64,000 bases of DNA, from positions 1 to 64,000 of the forward strand of contig MKUL01000042.1 in NCBI GenBank assembly GCA_001897795.1, read 5' to 3'. Origin of the DNA: Alphaproteobacteria bacterium 41-28 (GTDB taxonomy: Bacteria > Pseudomonadota > Alphaproteobacteria > UBA9655). Below, piece after piece: positions 7,638 through 15,130 of the stretch. The position numbers were made by a program, and so were the translations under genes. The notes beneath the pieces are model-generated. The model was not told the origin of the DNA and made no database searches. It worked only from the letters and a program-made list of their open reading frames with translations. Every line of letters begins with the position of its first letter. Positions within the stretch are counted from its first letter, which is position 1.

Positions 7638-8653
7638 ATCCTATCATGGTTGAAATGACTCGGGGCCATTATCCTGAATCAGTCCATCGAGGACGAGCTG
7701 TCGTTGTAGACTCATTCGGGCAAGTGATTCGAAGTTGGGGAAATATTACTGAGCCTGTTTTTGGGAGATCCGCTCTTAAGTTTATTCAGGCTCTGCCACT
7801 CATTGAATCAGGGGCCGCCGAAGCGTTCCATCTTTCCTCAGAAGAAATTGCACTGGCCTGTGGTTCTCACTTTGGTGAAGAGATGCATATTAAAGTGCTT
7901 GAAAGATGGCTTCAAAAATTAGGAAAAGATGAGCGAATTTTAGAATGTGGCATTCACCGTCCTCTTTATACGTTTTCCACTAAAAAATCCCCAAATATTT
8001 ACACAAAAACCTCTCCTTTGCATAACGCCTGTTCAGGAAAACACTTAAGCCTGCTAACAACTGCCCTTCATCGAAATGAACCTCTTGAAGGATATATGAC
8101 CAGAGAACACCCAACAGAGCGGCGTTTAGAGCAGGCTTTGAGTGAAATGACAAGTGTGGATCTTGCCCACACACCTCATGGCACAGAGGGGTGTGGAATT
8201 CCCGCCTTTGCCTTCCCACTTTATAACATTGCCCTTGCGATGGCACGTTTTGCTGATCCCTCTCATCTTCATTACCCACGACAAAAGGCGATCCATCGTA
8301 TTCTATCGGCAGTAACGGATCATCCTGAAATGATATCGGGGAGTGATGGTTTTGACACGAAAGTCATTAAACTCACCCAAGGTCAAGTTTTGTGCAAAGG
8401 GGGCGCTGGTGGTGTTGAAGTAGGCATTATCCCCTCTTTAGGCTTTGGAATGGCTTTGAAAATCGATGATGGTAGCAGTAAAGCCGCTGAAATTGCCTTC
8501 TTAGCCATTTTACGCTCATTAGGCTCTGTGGATGAAGAACTCTATGAGCAGTTAGAACCCCGACTTCCCATCCTTACCCACAAAGGCAGAACCGTAGGAT
8601 TCTTGCAACCAACCCATTTCACAACCCTCCCTCCAGAAACGGCAGGGCACTAG
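7631..8653 (+). CDS. L-asparaginase, Rhizobium etli ReAV type (Asparaginase_II family)
   Basis: The 340-residue protein belongs to PF06089, structurally unrelated to the classical bacterial asparaginases. It would hydrolyse asparagine to aspartate and ammonia in the cytoplasm. The residues described for the R. etli enzyme are all present one position earlier: S47 and K50 in GRSALKF, S79 in CGSHFGE, K256 in CKGGAGG, and the zinc ligands C134 and K137 in HNACSGKH and C188 in EGCGIP. The start at 7631 has a strong ribosome binding site (ggagg) and overlaps the HPr stop by seven bases, so it sits at the end of the rapZ-EIIA-HPr operon. That link suggests nitrogen-related control but does not prove it. 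Confidence 0.88.
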   Translation: MVNPIMVEMTRGHYPESVHRGRAVVVDSFGQVIRSWGNITEPVFGRSALKFIQALPLIESGAAEAFHLSSEEIALACGSHFGEEMHIKVLERWLQKLGKDERILECGIHRPLYTFSTKKSPNIYTKTSPLHNACSGKHLSLLTTALHRNEPLEGYMTREHPTERRLEQALSEMTSVDLAHTPHGTEGCGIPAFAFPLYNIALAMARFADPSHLHYPRQKAIHRILSAVTDHPEMISGSDGFDTKVIKLTQGQVLCKGGAGGVEVGIIPSLGFGMALKIDDGSSKAAEIAFLAILRSLGSVDEELYEQLEPRLPILTHKGRTVGFLQPTHFTTLPPETAGH

Positions 8654-8820
8654 AAGCGCCATCAAAGCACTCACCGCATCATCGATAAGCCATCCATAAT
8701 CTACCGTACTATCCCTACAACGTTTCTCGAAATAACGTTTCAGTTCCTAAAAATTAACCTTATTTTAAAAGCTTATTGCTATATTATGTTATTAAAGAGC
8801 AATCCAGCAAAGAGAAGAAC

Positions 8821-9069
8821 ATGGAAAATATAGCACAATCAAAAATAGAAACGACATTCGCACTCCTTTTTTTTATGCTACCCATGATGATAAATCCAAG
8901 CTTTGCTGCAGACGATTGTGATAGTGCTTTTAAACAGTGCAGTTCATGGGAAGGCAGGGCCGGAAGCGGAAAAGCATGTCACGATGATTGTAAGGAGTGT
9001 ATAAAAGCATGTATTCACTTTAGTGGACCAAGAGCACAGTGTGCAAGAATTCATCATAGTTGTAGGTAA
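8821..9069 (+). CDS. Small secreted cysteine-rich protein
   Basis: This 82-residue ORF has a clear signal peptide (residues 1 to about 27, ending SFAA) and a mature region of about 55 residues with eight cysteines: DDC, KQC, KACHDDCKECIKAC, then AQC and HSC. The spacing suggests four disulfide bonds or a metal site. I chose ATG 8821, preceded by agagaag; a TTG at 8776 would give an unlikely N-terminal extension. I do not recognise the family. It stands alone between the asparaginase and a convergent aminotransferase. An exported or host-directed peptide is possible. Confidence 0.65.
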   Translation: MENIAQSKIETTFALLFFMLPMMINPSFAADDCDSAFKQCSSWEGRAGSGKACHDDCKECIKACIHFSGPRAQCARIHHSCR

Positions 9070-9101
9070 TAATAGTTAATGTAATTCAGAACATAATTTT
9101 T

Positions 9102-10304
9102 CTATTTTAAAAGCCCAATCGCTTGGGAAATGCGATGGCAAGCTTCCAGAAGAACATCCGTATCTGTAGCATAAGAAATCCTAAAATAAGGAGAAAGCCC
9201 AAAAGCGGCCCCTGGAACAACGGCCACACCCGCAGATTCTAAAAGATAATTTGCTAAATCAATATCACTTCCAATGATCGTTTTTAAAGGGGTTTTCTTA
9301 CCCATTAAACTCACACACGAAGGATAGAGGTAAAAAGCGCCTTGGGGTTTAAGACAGGTAAGACCGGGAATTTTGTTTAAAATTTCAAGGGCCTTATCTC
9401 GCCTATGTGTGTAGATTTTGACCCATTCCTCAATAAAATCCTGAGAACCTTCAAGGGCCACAACGGCCGCTTCTTGAGTAATAGAAGTTACATGGGACGT
9501 CGACTGAGACTGCAACGTTGTCATAGCCTCAATAAGAACCCGAGGCCCAGCCCCAAACCCAATACGCCACCCTGTCATCGCATAAGTTTTAGAGAGGCCA
9601 TTAACGGTAAGAATTCTCTCCTTCAGGTCAGGCGCCACTTGAGCAAGGGTCGTAAAATCAAATTCATCATAGACAAGGTGTTCATATATATCATCACTCA
9701 AAACATACAGGTGAGGGGTGCGACGAATCACTTCTGCAAGGGCCTCAAGTTCTTTTCTCGTATAGGCCATGCCCGAAGGATTATTAGGTGAATTTAAAAT
9801 AAGCCACTTGGTTTTAGGAGTGATCGCTTCTGCCAAGTTCTCTGGCGTTAATTTCAACTGACTTTCGGCTGAACACCTCACAATTACTGGCGTCCCCTCC
9901 CCTACCTCTACCATGTCGGGATAGGAGACCCAATAAGGCGCTGGGATAATGACTTCATCCCTTGGATTAAGAGTGGCTAAGAGGGCATTAAAAATCACCT
10001 GTTTTGCACCAGCGCCAACAATAATTTGGTCCGGTGTATACTCAATCTCATTTTCCTCTTTGAACTTTTTAGCAATGGCCTTTCTTAAAGCTAAAATTCC
10101 TTCAACGGCTGTATACTTTGTCTTGCCTTCAGAGAGAGCTTTAATCGCCGCTTTTTTGATAGGGTCTGGTGTATCAAAGTCAGGCTCCCCTGCCCCAAGG
10201 CTAATCACATCCTGACCAAGTGCTTTTAACTCCGCAGCCCGCGCCGATACGGCTAAGGTGGGTGAAGGCTTAATACGTGACATGCGGTGGCTAATGAGTG
10301 CCAT
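9102..10304 (-). CDS. aspC: Aspartate/aromatic aminotransferase (class I, PLP-dependent)
   Basis: The 400-residue protein is a class I aminotransferase of the alphaproteobacterial/thermophile aspartate aminotransferase type. It transfers amino groups between aspartate and 2-oxoglutarate. The substrate loop SLGAGEPDFDTP (35-46), NSPNNPSG (171-178) with the PLP-binding Asn, SDDIYEH (203-209), the Schiff-base lysine K239 in NGLSKTYAMTGWR, and the late Arg of PYFRISYA are present. The ribosome binding site aaggag lies just before the ATG. A palindromic repeat starts about 20 bases upstream, so its promoter must lie in or beyond that repeat. Confidence 0.93.
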   Translation of the reverse strand: MALISHRMSRIKPSPTLAVSARAAELKALGQDVISLGAGEPDFDTPDPIKKAAIKALSEGKTKYTAVEGILALRKAIAKKFKEENEIEYTPDQIIVGAGAKQVIFNALLATLNPRDEVIIPAPYWVSYPDMVEVGEGTPVIVRCSAESQLKLTPENLAEAITPKTKWLILNSPNNPSGMAYTRKELEALAEVIRRTPHLYVLSDDIYEHLVYDEFDFTTLAQVAPDLKERILTVNGLSKTYAMTGWRIGFGAGPRVLIEAMTTLQSQSTSHVTSITQEAAVVALEGSQDFIEEWVKIYTHRRDKALEILNKIPGLTCLKPQGAFYLYPSCVSLMGKKTPLKTIIGSDIDLANYLLESAGVAVVPGAAFGLSPYFRISYATDTDVLLEACHRISQAIGLLK

Positions 10305-10324
10305 GAATTATTTCTCCTTGAATG

Positions 10325-10470
10325 TAGCTACTCACCTATCCTCTCACGTGGTGTCATCCTTGACCGAGGATCTTATGGCCCGAGAGATCCTCGGCCAAGA
10401 AAAGGTAAGAATTTTCTCCAAAAATCAACCACTTCTTGCCAAGGATGACACGGGTAGGTGAGTAGTTACC
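10325..10470. repeat. MITE-like inverted-repeat element
   Basis: The ends are long inverted copies: tagctactcaccta and gtgtcatccttg on the left (10325-10362) against caaggatgacac and taggtgagtagtta on the right (10439-10468). An inner perfect ten-base stem, ccgaggatct/agatcctcgg, lies between. It fills almost the entire gap between the divergent aspartate aminotransferase and ogt genes. No target duplication is evident and no transposase is nearby. It may be a small non-autonomous mobile element or a structural repeat. Confidence 0.6.
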
Positions 10471-10528
10471 CTTGAATTTATATTTATTATATAGGAAACT
10501 GCCAAAAACCTCAACTTATAGAGAGAAA

Positions 10529-11044
10529 ATGGCCAATCAAATTTCCCCAGAATTTATTTCAAAAGAAACTTTCTTTAAGACTTACCCTACTCTTTATTAT
10601 GGAACAGATGGAGGATGGCTTGCGGTTGTAACGCCGGATGAAAAAGTTTGCGCCCTTGCCTCGAGGACGTTTCCAGATTCCCACAACCTTTTAAAGCGGT
10701 ACAAAAAACATACACTTATTGAAAAGAAAATCTCGTTACCAGAAAAATTAGCCTGTCTTCTGGTGGGAACGCCTCTTCAACACCAAGTTTGGATGGCCCT
10801 TCTTGAAATTCCACAAGGTGAAACTTGGAGCTATCAACAGCTTGCAAATTACGTGCAAAGGCCCAAGGCCGTTCGAGCGGTTGCAAATGCCGTTGGAGCC
10901 AATCCCATTTCTCCTTTAATCCCCTGCCATCGAGTCATAAGAAACAATGGCCGAATTGGGGGTTACTATTGGGGGAGCGAAGCTAAACTAAGGCTTTTGC
11001 AGGAAGAAGGCGTCGATATCTCAACTCTTAAGACATTTTTATAA
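10529..11044 (+). CDS. ogt: Methylated-DNA-protein-cysteine methyltransferase
   Basis: This 171-residue protein repairs O6-alkylguanine by moving the alkyl group to its own cysteine. The active site PCHRV is at 132-136 with C133 as acceptor. The segment QGETWSYQQLA and the helix RAVANAVGANP, which contains the arginine finger, precede it, and GRIGGYYWGSEAKLRLL follows. The N-terminal half (about 1-75) is poorly conserved, as usual. I use ATG 10529 (gagagaaa upstream) rather than the TTG at 10472, which would add 19 atypical residues. A candidate terminator follows at 11046. Confidence 0.9.
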   Translation: MANQISPEFISKETFFKTYPTLYYGTDGGWLAVVTPDEKVCALASRTFPDSHNLLKRYKKHTLIEKKISLPEKLACLLVGTPLQHQVWMALLEIPQGETWSYQQLANYVQRPKAVRAVANAVGANPISPLIPCHRVIRNNGRIGGYYWGSEAKLRLLQEEGVDISTLKTFL

Positions 11045-11045
11045 T

Positions 11046-11095
11046 CCCTTCTTTCCTTTTGCGCCAATTAGGGTTATAGAAGGGACGATTTTTTT
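11046..11095 (+). terminator. Candidate terminator after ogt
   Basis: A seven-base stem CCCTTCT/AGAAGGG (11046-11052 with 11078-11084) is followed, after four bases, by a run of seven T. The loop is long at 25 bases, so confidence is limited. Confidence 0.4.
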
Positions 11096-11113
11096 AAACT
11101 TGGAGTTTATTAT

Positions 11114-11530
11114 ATGGAACGCACTCTCTCTATTCTTAAGCCTGATGTGACTCGCAGGAATTTAACAGGAGCCGTCAATCAGCGGATTGAAAGTTCAAAT
11201 CTTAGAATTATCGCCCAAAAGCGACTTCATCTGACCCTTGAGCAAGCCCAAAGGTTTTATGCTGTCCATCAAGAACGTTCCTTTTTTAATGACCTTTGTA
11301 CCTTCATGAGCTCAGGCCCAGTGGTTGTTCAAATCCTTGAAGGCGATAACGCCGTTAACCATTATCGAGATGTAATGGGCGCGACCAATCCTGCTAATGC
11401 GGACGAAGGAACAATCCGCCGCGACTTTGCGGAATCCATTGAAGCCAACTCAGTTCATGGATCGGATAGTTTGGACAATGCTGTTAAAGAAATTGCTTTC
11501 TTCTTTAGTGAAATGGAAATTGTCGGATAA
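11114..11530 (+). CDS. ndk: Nucleoside diphosphate kinase
   Basis: The 138-residue enzyme moves the terminal phosphate of ATP to other nucleoside diphosphates. It has the usual family length, the N-terminal [18 protein letters not shown], and the active-site motif NSVHGSDS with catalytic H115. The segment [17 protein letters not shown] is also canonical. It is a single-gene unit with its own ribosome binding site (tggag). Confidence 0.96.
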   Translation: MERTLSILKPDVTRRNLTGAVNQRIESSNLRIIAQKRLHLTLEQAQRFYAVHQERSFFNDLCTFMSSGPVVVQILEGDNAVNHYRDVMGATNPANADEGTIRRDFAESIEANSVHGSDSLDNAVKEIAFFFSEMEIVG

Positions 11531-11639
11531 CACAAACAAAATCTAAATATAAATATAAATTGGCCACTTCATCAAAAATCTTAGACACTCTATCTCTTTT
11601 ATGTTATCATTAAAAATATAAATTGGGAGGAGTTGAATC

Positions 11640-12098
11640 ATGAGGCTCGTTAGTTCAGCATTTGAAAATTGTGATTCCATTCCTATTCAATATACAGGCG
11701 AAGGGGAAGATCTCTCCCCCCCTTTAAGGTGGCAGGATGTCCCTCATGGAACCCGCTCATTAGCCTTGATTTGTGATGATCCTGATGCTCCTAACGGAAC
11801 ATGGGATCATTGGATAATATACAATATTCCTCCTGATGTAGGAGTCTTAGCAGAAGGAATAAAAGATCTTCCCTATGGCATTCAAAGTGGTCACAATAGC
11901 TGGGCAAAGACAGGCTATGGAGGGCCTCTCCCCCCCAGCGGAAAAAAACATAGATATTTCTTTACACTTTATGCGCTTGATACAGTTCTCCAACTCCCTA
12001 AAGACGTAAAGAAAGCAAATCTTTTAAAGGCCATGCAACGCCACATCTTGGCAGAAGCCAGTCTTGTTGGCGTGTACGAGAGTAAAAATAAAAAGTAG
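11640..12098 (+). CDS. PEBP family protein (YbhB/YbcL type)
   Basis: This 152-residue protein is a phosphatidylethanolamine-binding-protein homologue of the bacterial Raf-kinase-inhibitor-like group. The anion pocket is visible as CDDPDAPNGTWDHWIIYNIP (45-64, with D49, H57) and GYGGPLPPSGKKHRY (92-106). No signal peptide is present, so it is probably cytoplasmic. The ribosome binding site gggaggag is strong. The biological role of these proteins in bacteria is not established. Confidence 0.88.
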   Translation: MRLVSSAFENCDSIPIQYTGEGEDLSPPLRWQDVPHGTRSLALICDDPDAPNGTWDHWIIYNIPPDVGVLAEGIKDLPYGIQSGHNSWAKTGYGGPLPPSGKKHRYFFTLYALDTVLQLPKDVKKANLLKAMQRHILAEASLVGVYESKNKK

Positions 12099-12265
12099 CT
12101 GTCAACGCTTCGCATTAGCCGGCAAAAGGCGCATTTTGCTTCTTTCCTCTCATCTAAAAAGTTTCCTTGCAGAAACACCCTTTTTTAAGAGTAAATTAAT
12201 ATTTACTCTATAATATAAAAAAGAACGAAGCGTTCCAACTTTTAATCAATGGGGTTTTATGTTCG

Positions 12266-12604
12266 GTGAAAGTCTATTTCAATCTTCTTCTTATCTTAAA
12301 TCTTATTTTGGCCAGCAATACATCTCTTTTTGCAATGGATGGTCCCGAAGATAATGATCCTAAAACTTCTGTTCCCCGAAAAAAACTGAGTACGGAAGAG
12401 GACAAACAAAGAAAGTATGAGATAAAACTAAAAGAACTGGCAACCTATGAGTTCCTGCGTACGCTCGTCTCGGGATCTGATACGAAAGAATCAATTCATA
12501 AGCGCGAGTCCGTCTCCCCACCACGTGAAGAAAGACCAAATAGAAATCCTGAACTTCAACACAATCCTGAAAAAGAAAAGAGAACTTACCGTGTTGGTGA
12601 ATAA
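12266..12604 (+). CDS. Small secreted hydrophilic protein, related to the next gene at its 5' end
   Basis: The 112-residue ORF begins at GTG 12266 with a signal peptide (1 to about 23, ending SLFA followed by MD). The mature part is charged and low in complexity (Lys, Glu, Pro, Arg) with no recognisable domain. Its upstream region and first codons match those of the gene at 12672: both have ccttttttaag, then a G-rich site, ttttatgtt or tttatgtt, then the start, and both signal peptides end LFAMD. The GTG here lines up with the ATG there. The pair looks like a tandem duplication whose mature regions diverged. Function is unknown. Confidence 0.55.
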   Translation: MKVYFNLLLILNLILASNTSLFAMDGPEDNDPKTSVPRKKLSTEEDKQRKYEIKLKELATYEFLRTLVSGSDTKESIHKRESVSPPREERPNRNPELQHNPEKEKRTYRVGE

Positions 12605-12671
12605 TCTCCCCTTTTTTAAGACGAATTTAAGATATTTCATAACTGATTTGAACGAAGGAGCTTTATGTTAA

Positions 12672-13994
12672 ATGAAATTTTATCAAAACTTTATTTTGAT
12701 TTACGGCTTTTTTTGTTTTGTCAGTCATTACCTTTTCGCAATGGATGATCAAGAAGGACAACAGGAACTGCGTTACCTCAGAAAGGAATTAAAGCCATCC
12801 GCAGAAGAAAAATCAAATCAGCAGCCTGTTGTTCCTAGGCTGCCTGAGCAGCCTACCAGGTGTCCCCCCCTAAAAAACTCCCCTCCCTCAAAGGATGAAG
12901 AAGCGGGATTAAACCGCCAAAATGGCAACAGCATTTTTAAAGACGATAAGCTGGGATATAGAGGCCCGCCCAGTAGCAGCTCAACTCAAGAAATAGTGCG
13001 CATTATGAAGAAATCGGCTCCTTCTCCCCTTCGCAAAAAAGAAAAACAGAAAGATCCTTCACCGCGTCAAAGCAAAGAACAAACACACTTTAACCCATAT
13101 TCCAATCTTCCTACTCTCGATTTTAATCTTGTTCCTTCTTATGAAAATAATGAACCCTCAACGTTGTTAGAAGCCTCGCCCAATTTTAGAAATCGATCTG
13201 GCTCCATCCCTGAAGATACCAACGATACTCCTTCAAAGCCCTCGTTGTACGTTCAGGCATTGGTATCACCCAGGCCGCCTGATAATTCAGTTGAGGAAGA
13301 AACACGTCCTAAGCGAAAAGACCAAAAATCACACTATAGGAAAAAGCAGTCAGCAGGAGGCTCTCTTATCGCTATGAGCTCAACTCAATTTAACCATTCT
13401 GTATCATCTTCAGAGGAAGAGCAAAAGAAAAAACGACACAAAAAACGCAGACCTAAAAAAGGGCCTGATGTGAATCAATATGAAGAGAATAATAAAGAAA
13501 AAGAAAAAGAAAAAGAAAAGGAGAAGGAGAAGGAGAAGGAGAAGGAGAAGAACAAGAAAAAAAAGAAGCACAAAAAAGAGAAAAAGAAAGAAAAATTTAA
13601 TAAAAAATCACTACTCAGAATTTCTGTACAATCTCTATCTGACAGTATTAATTATTCATTTAAAACTCTTACAAAAACCCCTCGTTCTGAAATAAAGAGA
13701 ACAAGTCACCGCCCCAAAATGTTGAAGAATCAGCCTTGGACAGATGAAGAAATGATAAGTTATCATCTATGGGGCGATGAGAAAGTTCTAAATTCTCGTC
13801 TATGGGTCGAAGAAATAACTTTATGCTCTCATAGATGGAACGATGAAGAAATTTTAAGTTTTTACCTATTTGGTGACGCAAAGGTTTTAACCCGCCGGCT
13901 AGGAAGTGATAGGAGAATTTTAAAACTTCCTTTACGTGAGAATAAAGCATTTTGGGAGAAGGAATTTAGGGATAAAGATAATGGCATCCCATGA
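12672..13994 (+). CDS. Secreted low-complexity protein with a Lys/Glu tract and 11-residue repeats
   Basis: The 440-residue protein has a signal peptide (1 to about 24, ending LFA) and then a disordered region rich in Pro, Ser and Lys (about 25-260). A KEKEKE tract follows (about 275-295), encoded by a hexanucleotide repeat, and a basic stretch. The C-terminal part has six consecutive 11-residue units (about 356-421) of the form W-x-D-E-E-x-L-x-x-x-L: WTDEEMISYHL, WGDEKVLNSRL, WVEEITLCSHR, WNDEEILSFYL, FGDAKVLTRRL, GSDRRILKLPL. I know no family with this pattern. A host-directed role is possible given export, disorder and repeats, but that is inference. Confidence 0.7.
   Translation: MKFYQNFILIYGFFCFVSHYLFAMDDQEGQQELRYLRKELKPSAEEKSNQQPVVPRLPEQPTRCPPLKNSPPSKDEEAGLNRQNGNSIFKDDKLGYRGPPSSSSTQEIVRIMKKSAPSPLRKKEKQKDPSPRQSKEQTHFNPYSNLPTLDFNLVPSYENNEPSTLLEASPNFRNRSGSIPEDTNDTPSKPSLYVQALVSPRPPDNSVEEETRPKRKDQKSHYRKKQSAGGSLIAMSSTQFNHSVSSSEEEQKKKRHKKRRPKKGPDVNQYEENNKEKEKEKEKEKEKEKEKEKNKKKKKHKKEKKKEKFNKKSLLRISVQSLSDSINYSFKTLTKTPRSEIKRTSHRPKMLKNQPWTDEEMISYHLWGDEKVLNSRLWVEEITLCSHRWNDEEILSFYLFGDAKVLTRRLGSDRRILKLPLRENKAFWEKEFRDKDNGIP
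13495..13551 (+). repeat. Hexanucleotide microsatellite encoding Lys-Glu
   Basis: About nine tandem six-base units, first aaagaa/aaagaa then gagaag/gagaag, encode alternating Lys and Glu inside the secreted protein at 12672. Loss or gain of units keeps the reading frame. Confidence 0.8.
13737..13934 (+). repeat. Six 33-base coding repeats
   Basis: These encode the 11-residue units of the secreted protein. Spacing of the Trp/Phe/Gly start residue is exactly 33 bases across the six units. The first four units start with Trp codons; the last two are the most diverged. Confidence 0.75.
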
Positions 13995-14243
13995 AATCAT
14001 AGCCTGAAGGGAAGAAATCAGTTCGAACCCAGAAAACAATAAGAATGGGTGAAAATCAGACCAATTTCTTTCTCTACTTTACACCTCTTTCACCTTTTAG
14101 AATCTTGGAACCATTTTGTCATTAATACTGTTGATGGATCAGAATTTTTTTAAATAAGAATTCATATTTTTATCTTAAAATTAATTGATTTAGGATAAAA
14201 TACACATGATATTCTGAAAAATAATCATGAAAAAGGGGGTCGA

Positions 14244-14363
14244 ATGACTCATAATCAAGGTGTCATTTACATGGGACCAAGCAATGTTGAAGTAAGGCCA
14301 ATTGATTTCCCTAAACTTCAAAATCCACTCTCAAATTCCCTAGGACACAATCTTAATATTTGA
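14244..14363 (+). pseudogene. N-terminal remnant of glutathione-independent formaldehyde dehydrogenase
   Basis: A 39-residue ORF with a good ribosome binding site (aaaggggg) starts MTHNQGVIYMGPSNVEVRP and continues IDFPKLQNP. This follows the N terminus of Pseudomonas-type formaldehyde dehydrogenase (NxGVxYxGxxxVEVxxIDxPKxQxP, from memory). Homology stops after about 30 residues; none of the zinc ligands, the ICGSDQH segment or the Rossmann fold is present. The rest of 13995-14379 holds nothing else I can support. It is best seen as the stump of a deleted gene. Confidence 0.6.
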
Positions 14364-14379
14364 ATTTTATTTCCGGATC

Positions 14380-14685
14380 CTAGTATTTTTTGTTTTTTCG
14401 GTCTTTTCGAAGCTTACGTTGAAATTCTCTTTCTTTCGTTCTTGCGTTCTCTTCTGCAATCCAATTACTGTGCTCCATGGCTTGCGCTTTTCTCATCTCA
14501 ACAGCAATCTTTTCCTGGCGAGATTCTTGTTTCATCATACAATCTGCAAATTCAGGTGTTCCCCATTGATAGCCATAATCTAAACAACGTGAACGATAAA
14601 TAGCCAATTGCTCATCACGCGTCAGAGGAGGCTGGCAGCCCACAAGAAGACCTAAAAAAGGAATAAAAATAATAGACTTTTTCAT
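14380..14685 (-). CDS. Small lipoprotein
   Basis: The 101-residue protein starts at the ATG at 14685 with MKKSIIFIPFLGLLVGC, in which LVGC is a lipobox for lipid attachment to Cys17. The mature part contains CLDYGYQWGTPEFADCMM, a pattern (C..YG...GT..FA.C) found in small alphaproteobacterial lipoproteins, followed by a charged helix rich in Arg, Lys and Glu. An in-frame start nine codons upstream would spoil the signal peptide. The function of these lipoproteins is unknown. Confidence 0.75.
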   Translation of the reverse strand: MKKSIIFIPFLGLLVGCQPPLTRDEQLAIYRSRCLDYGYQWGTPEFADCMMKQESRQEKIAVEMRKAQAMEHSNWIAEENARTKEREFQRKLRKDRKNKKY

Positions 14686-14724
14686 AACACAACCCTTATA
14701 AATTTTATCCAACTCCGCTCGGAG

Positions 14725-14903
14725 GAATCCTGGCTACGTCGTGACATCACGCCTTAGCGCCTTCGGCGCGTCGGCGGATGGCTTGCCAGCCGTAGCTGCG
14801 AAGCAATCACTATAGCCCGCCTTCACCAAGGTTTCGGCGGGCAGCCTTCGCTGCATGCCGTTCTTATCTGGCTTGCCAGCCGGAGCTGCGAAACAGCGAA
14901 GGC
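14725..14903. repeat. GC-rich structured repeat next to tRNA-Gly
   Basis: This stretch between the lipoprotein gene and tRNA-Gly is made of short hairpins. It includes gcgccttcggcgc, the direct repeat ggcttgccagccgtagctgcgaa / ggcttgccagccggagctgcgaa, and the inverted pair gcagccttcgctgc / cagcgaaggctg. It is more GC-rich than the surroundings. No coding potential is evident. Confidence 0.6.
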
Positions 14904-14977
14904 TGGAGCGGGTGAAGGGAATCGGACCCTCGTCTGAAGCTTGGGAAGCTACTGCTCTACCATTGAGCTACACCCGC
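14904..14977 (-). tRNA. tRNA-Gly (anticodon CCC)
   Basis: The minus strand folds into a full cloverleaf. The acceptor stem GCGGGTG/CACCCGC is perfect, the D arm is GCTC..GAGC, and the anticodon loop TTCCCAA gives CCC, which reads GGG. The T stem is GAGGG/CCCTT with one G-T pair, and CCA is encoded at the 3' end. Two oddities: a T-T mismatch in the anticodon stem and C instead of T at position 55 of the T loop. Both are tolerated in some tRNAs but could reflect a weakened gene. Confidence 0.9.
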
Positions 14978-15130
14978 TAACACCTCAGCGTTATACGCAA
15001 TTTTCAAAGGTCAGGCAAGCAATTTTAAGGCTATGACTTCAAATCTGCGATTTTAGGGCTTGCTAAAATCTTAATAAATTCTTAATAATTGATACAAATA
15101 AATTTGGTATGGACAAGGAGAGGATCTCTA

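Noticed and set aside
10258..10461. Plus-strand frame over the repeat before ogt
   Set aside because: It lies on the antisense of the aminotransferase start and the inverted-repeat element; no coding signs.
13480..13695. Frame rich in Lys and Arg inside the secreted repeat protein
   Set aside because: It is an alternative-frame reading of the hexanucleotide tract.
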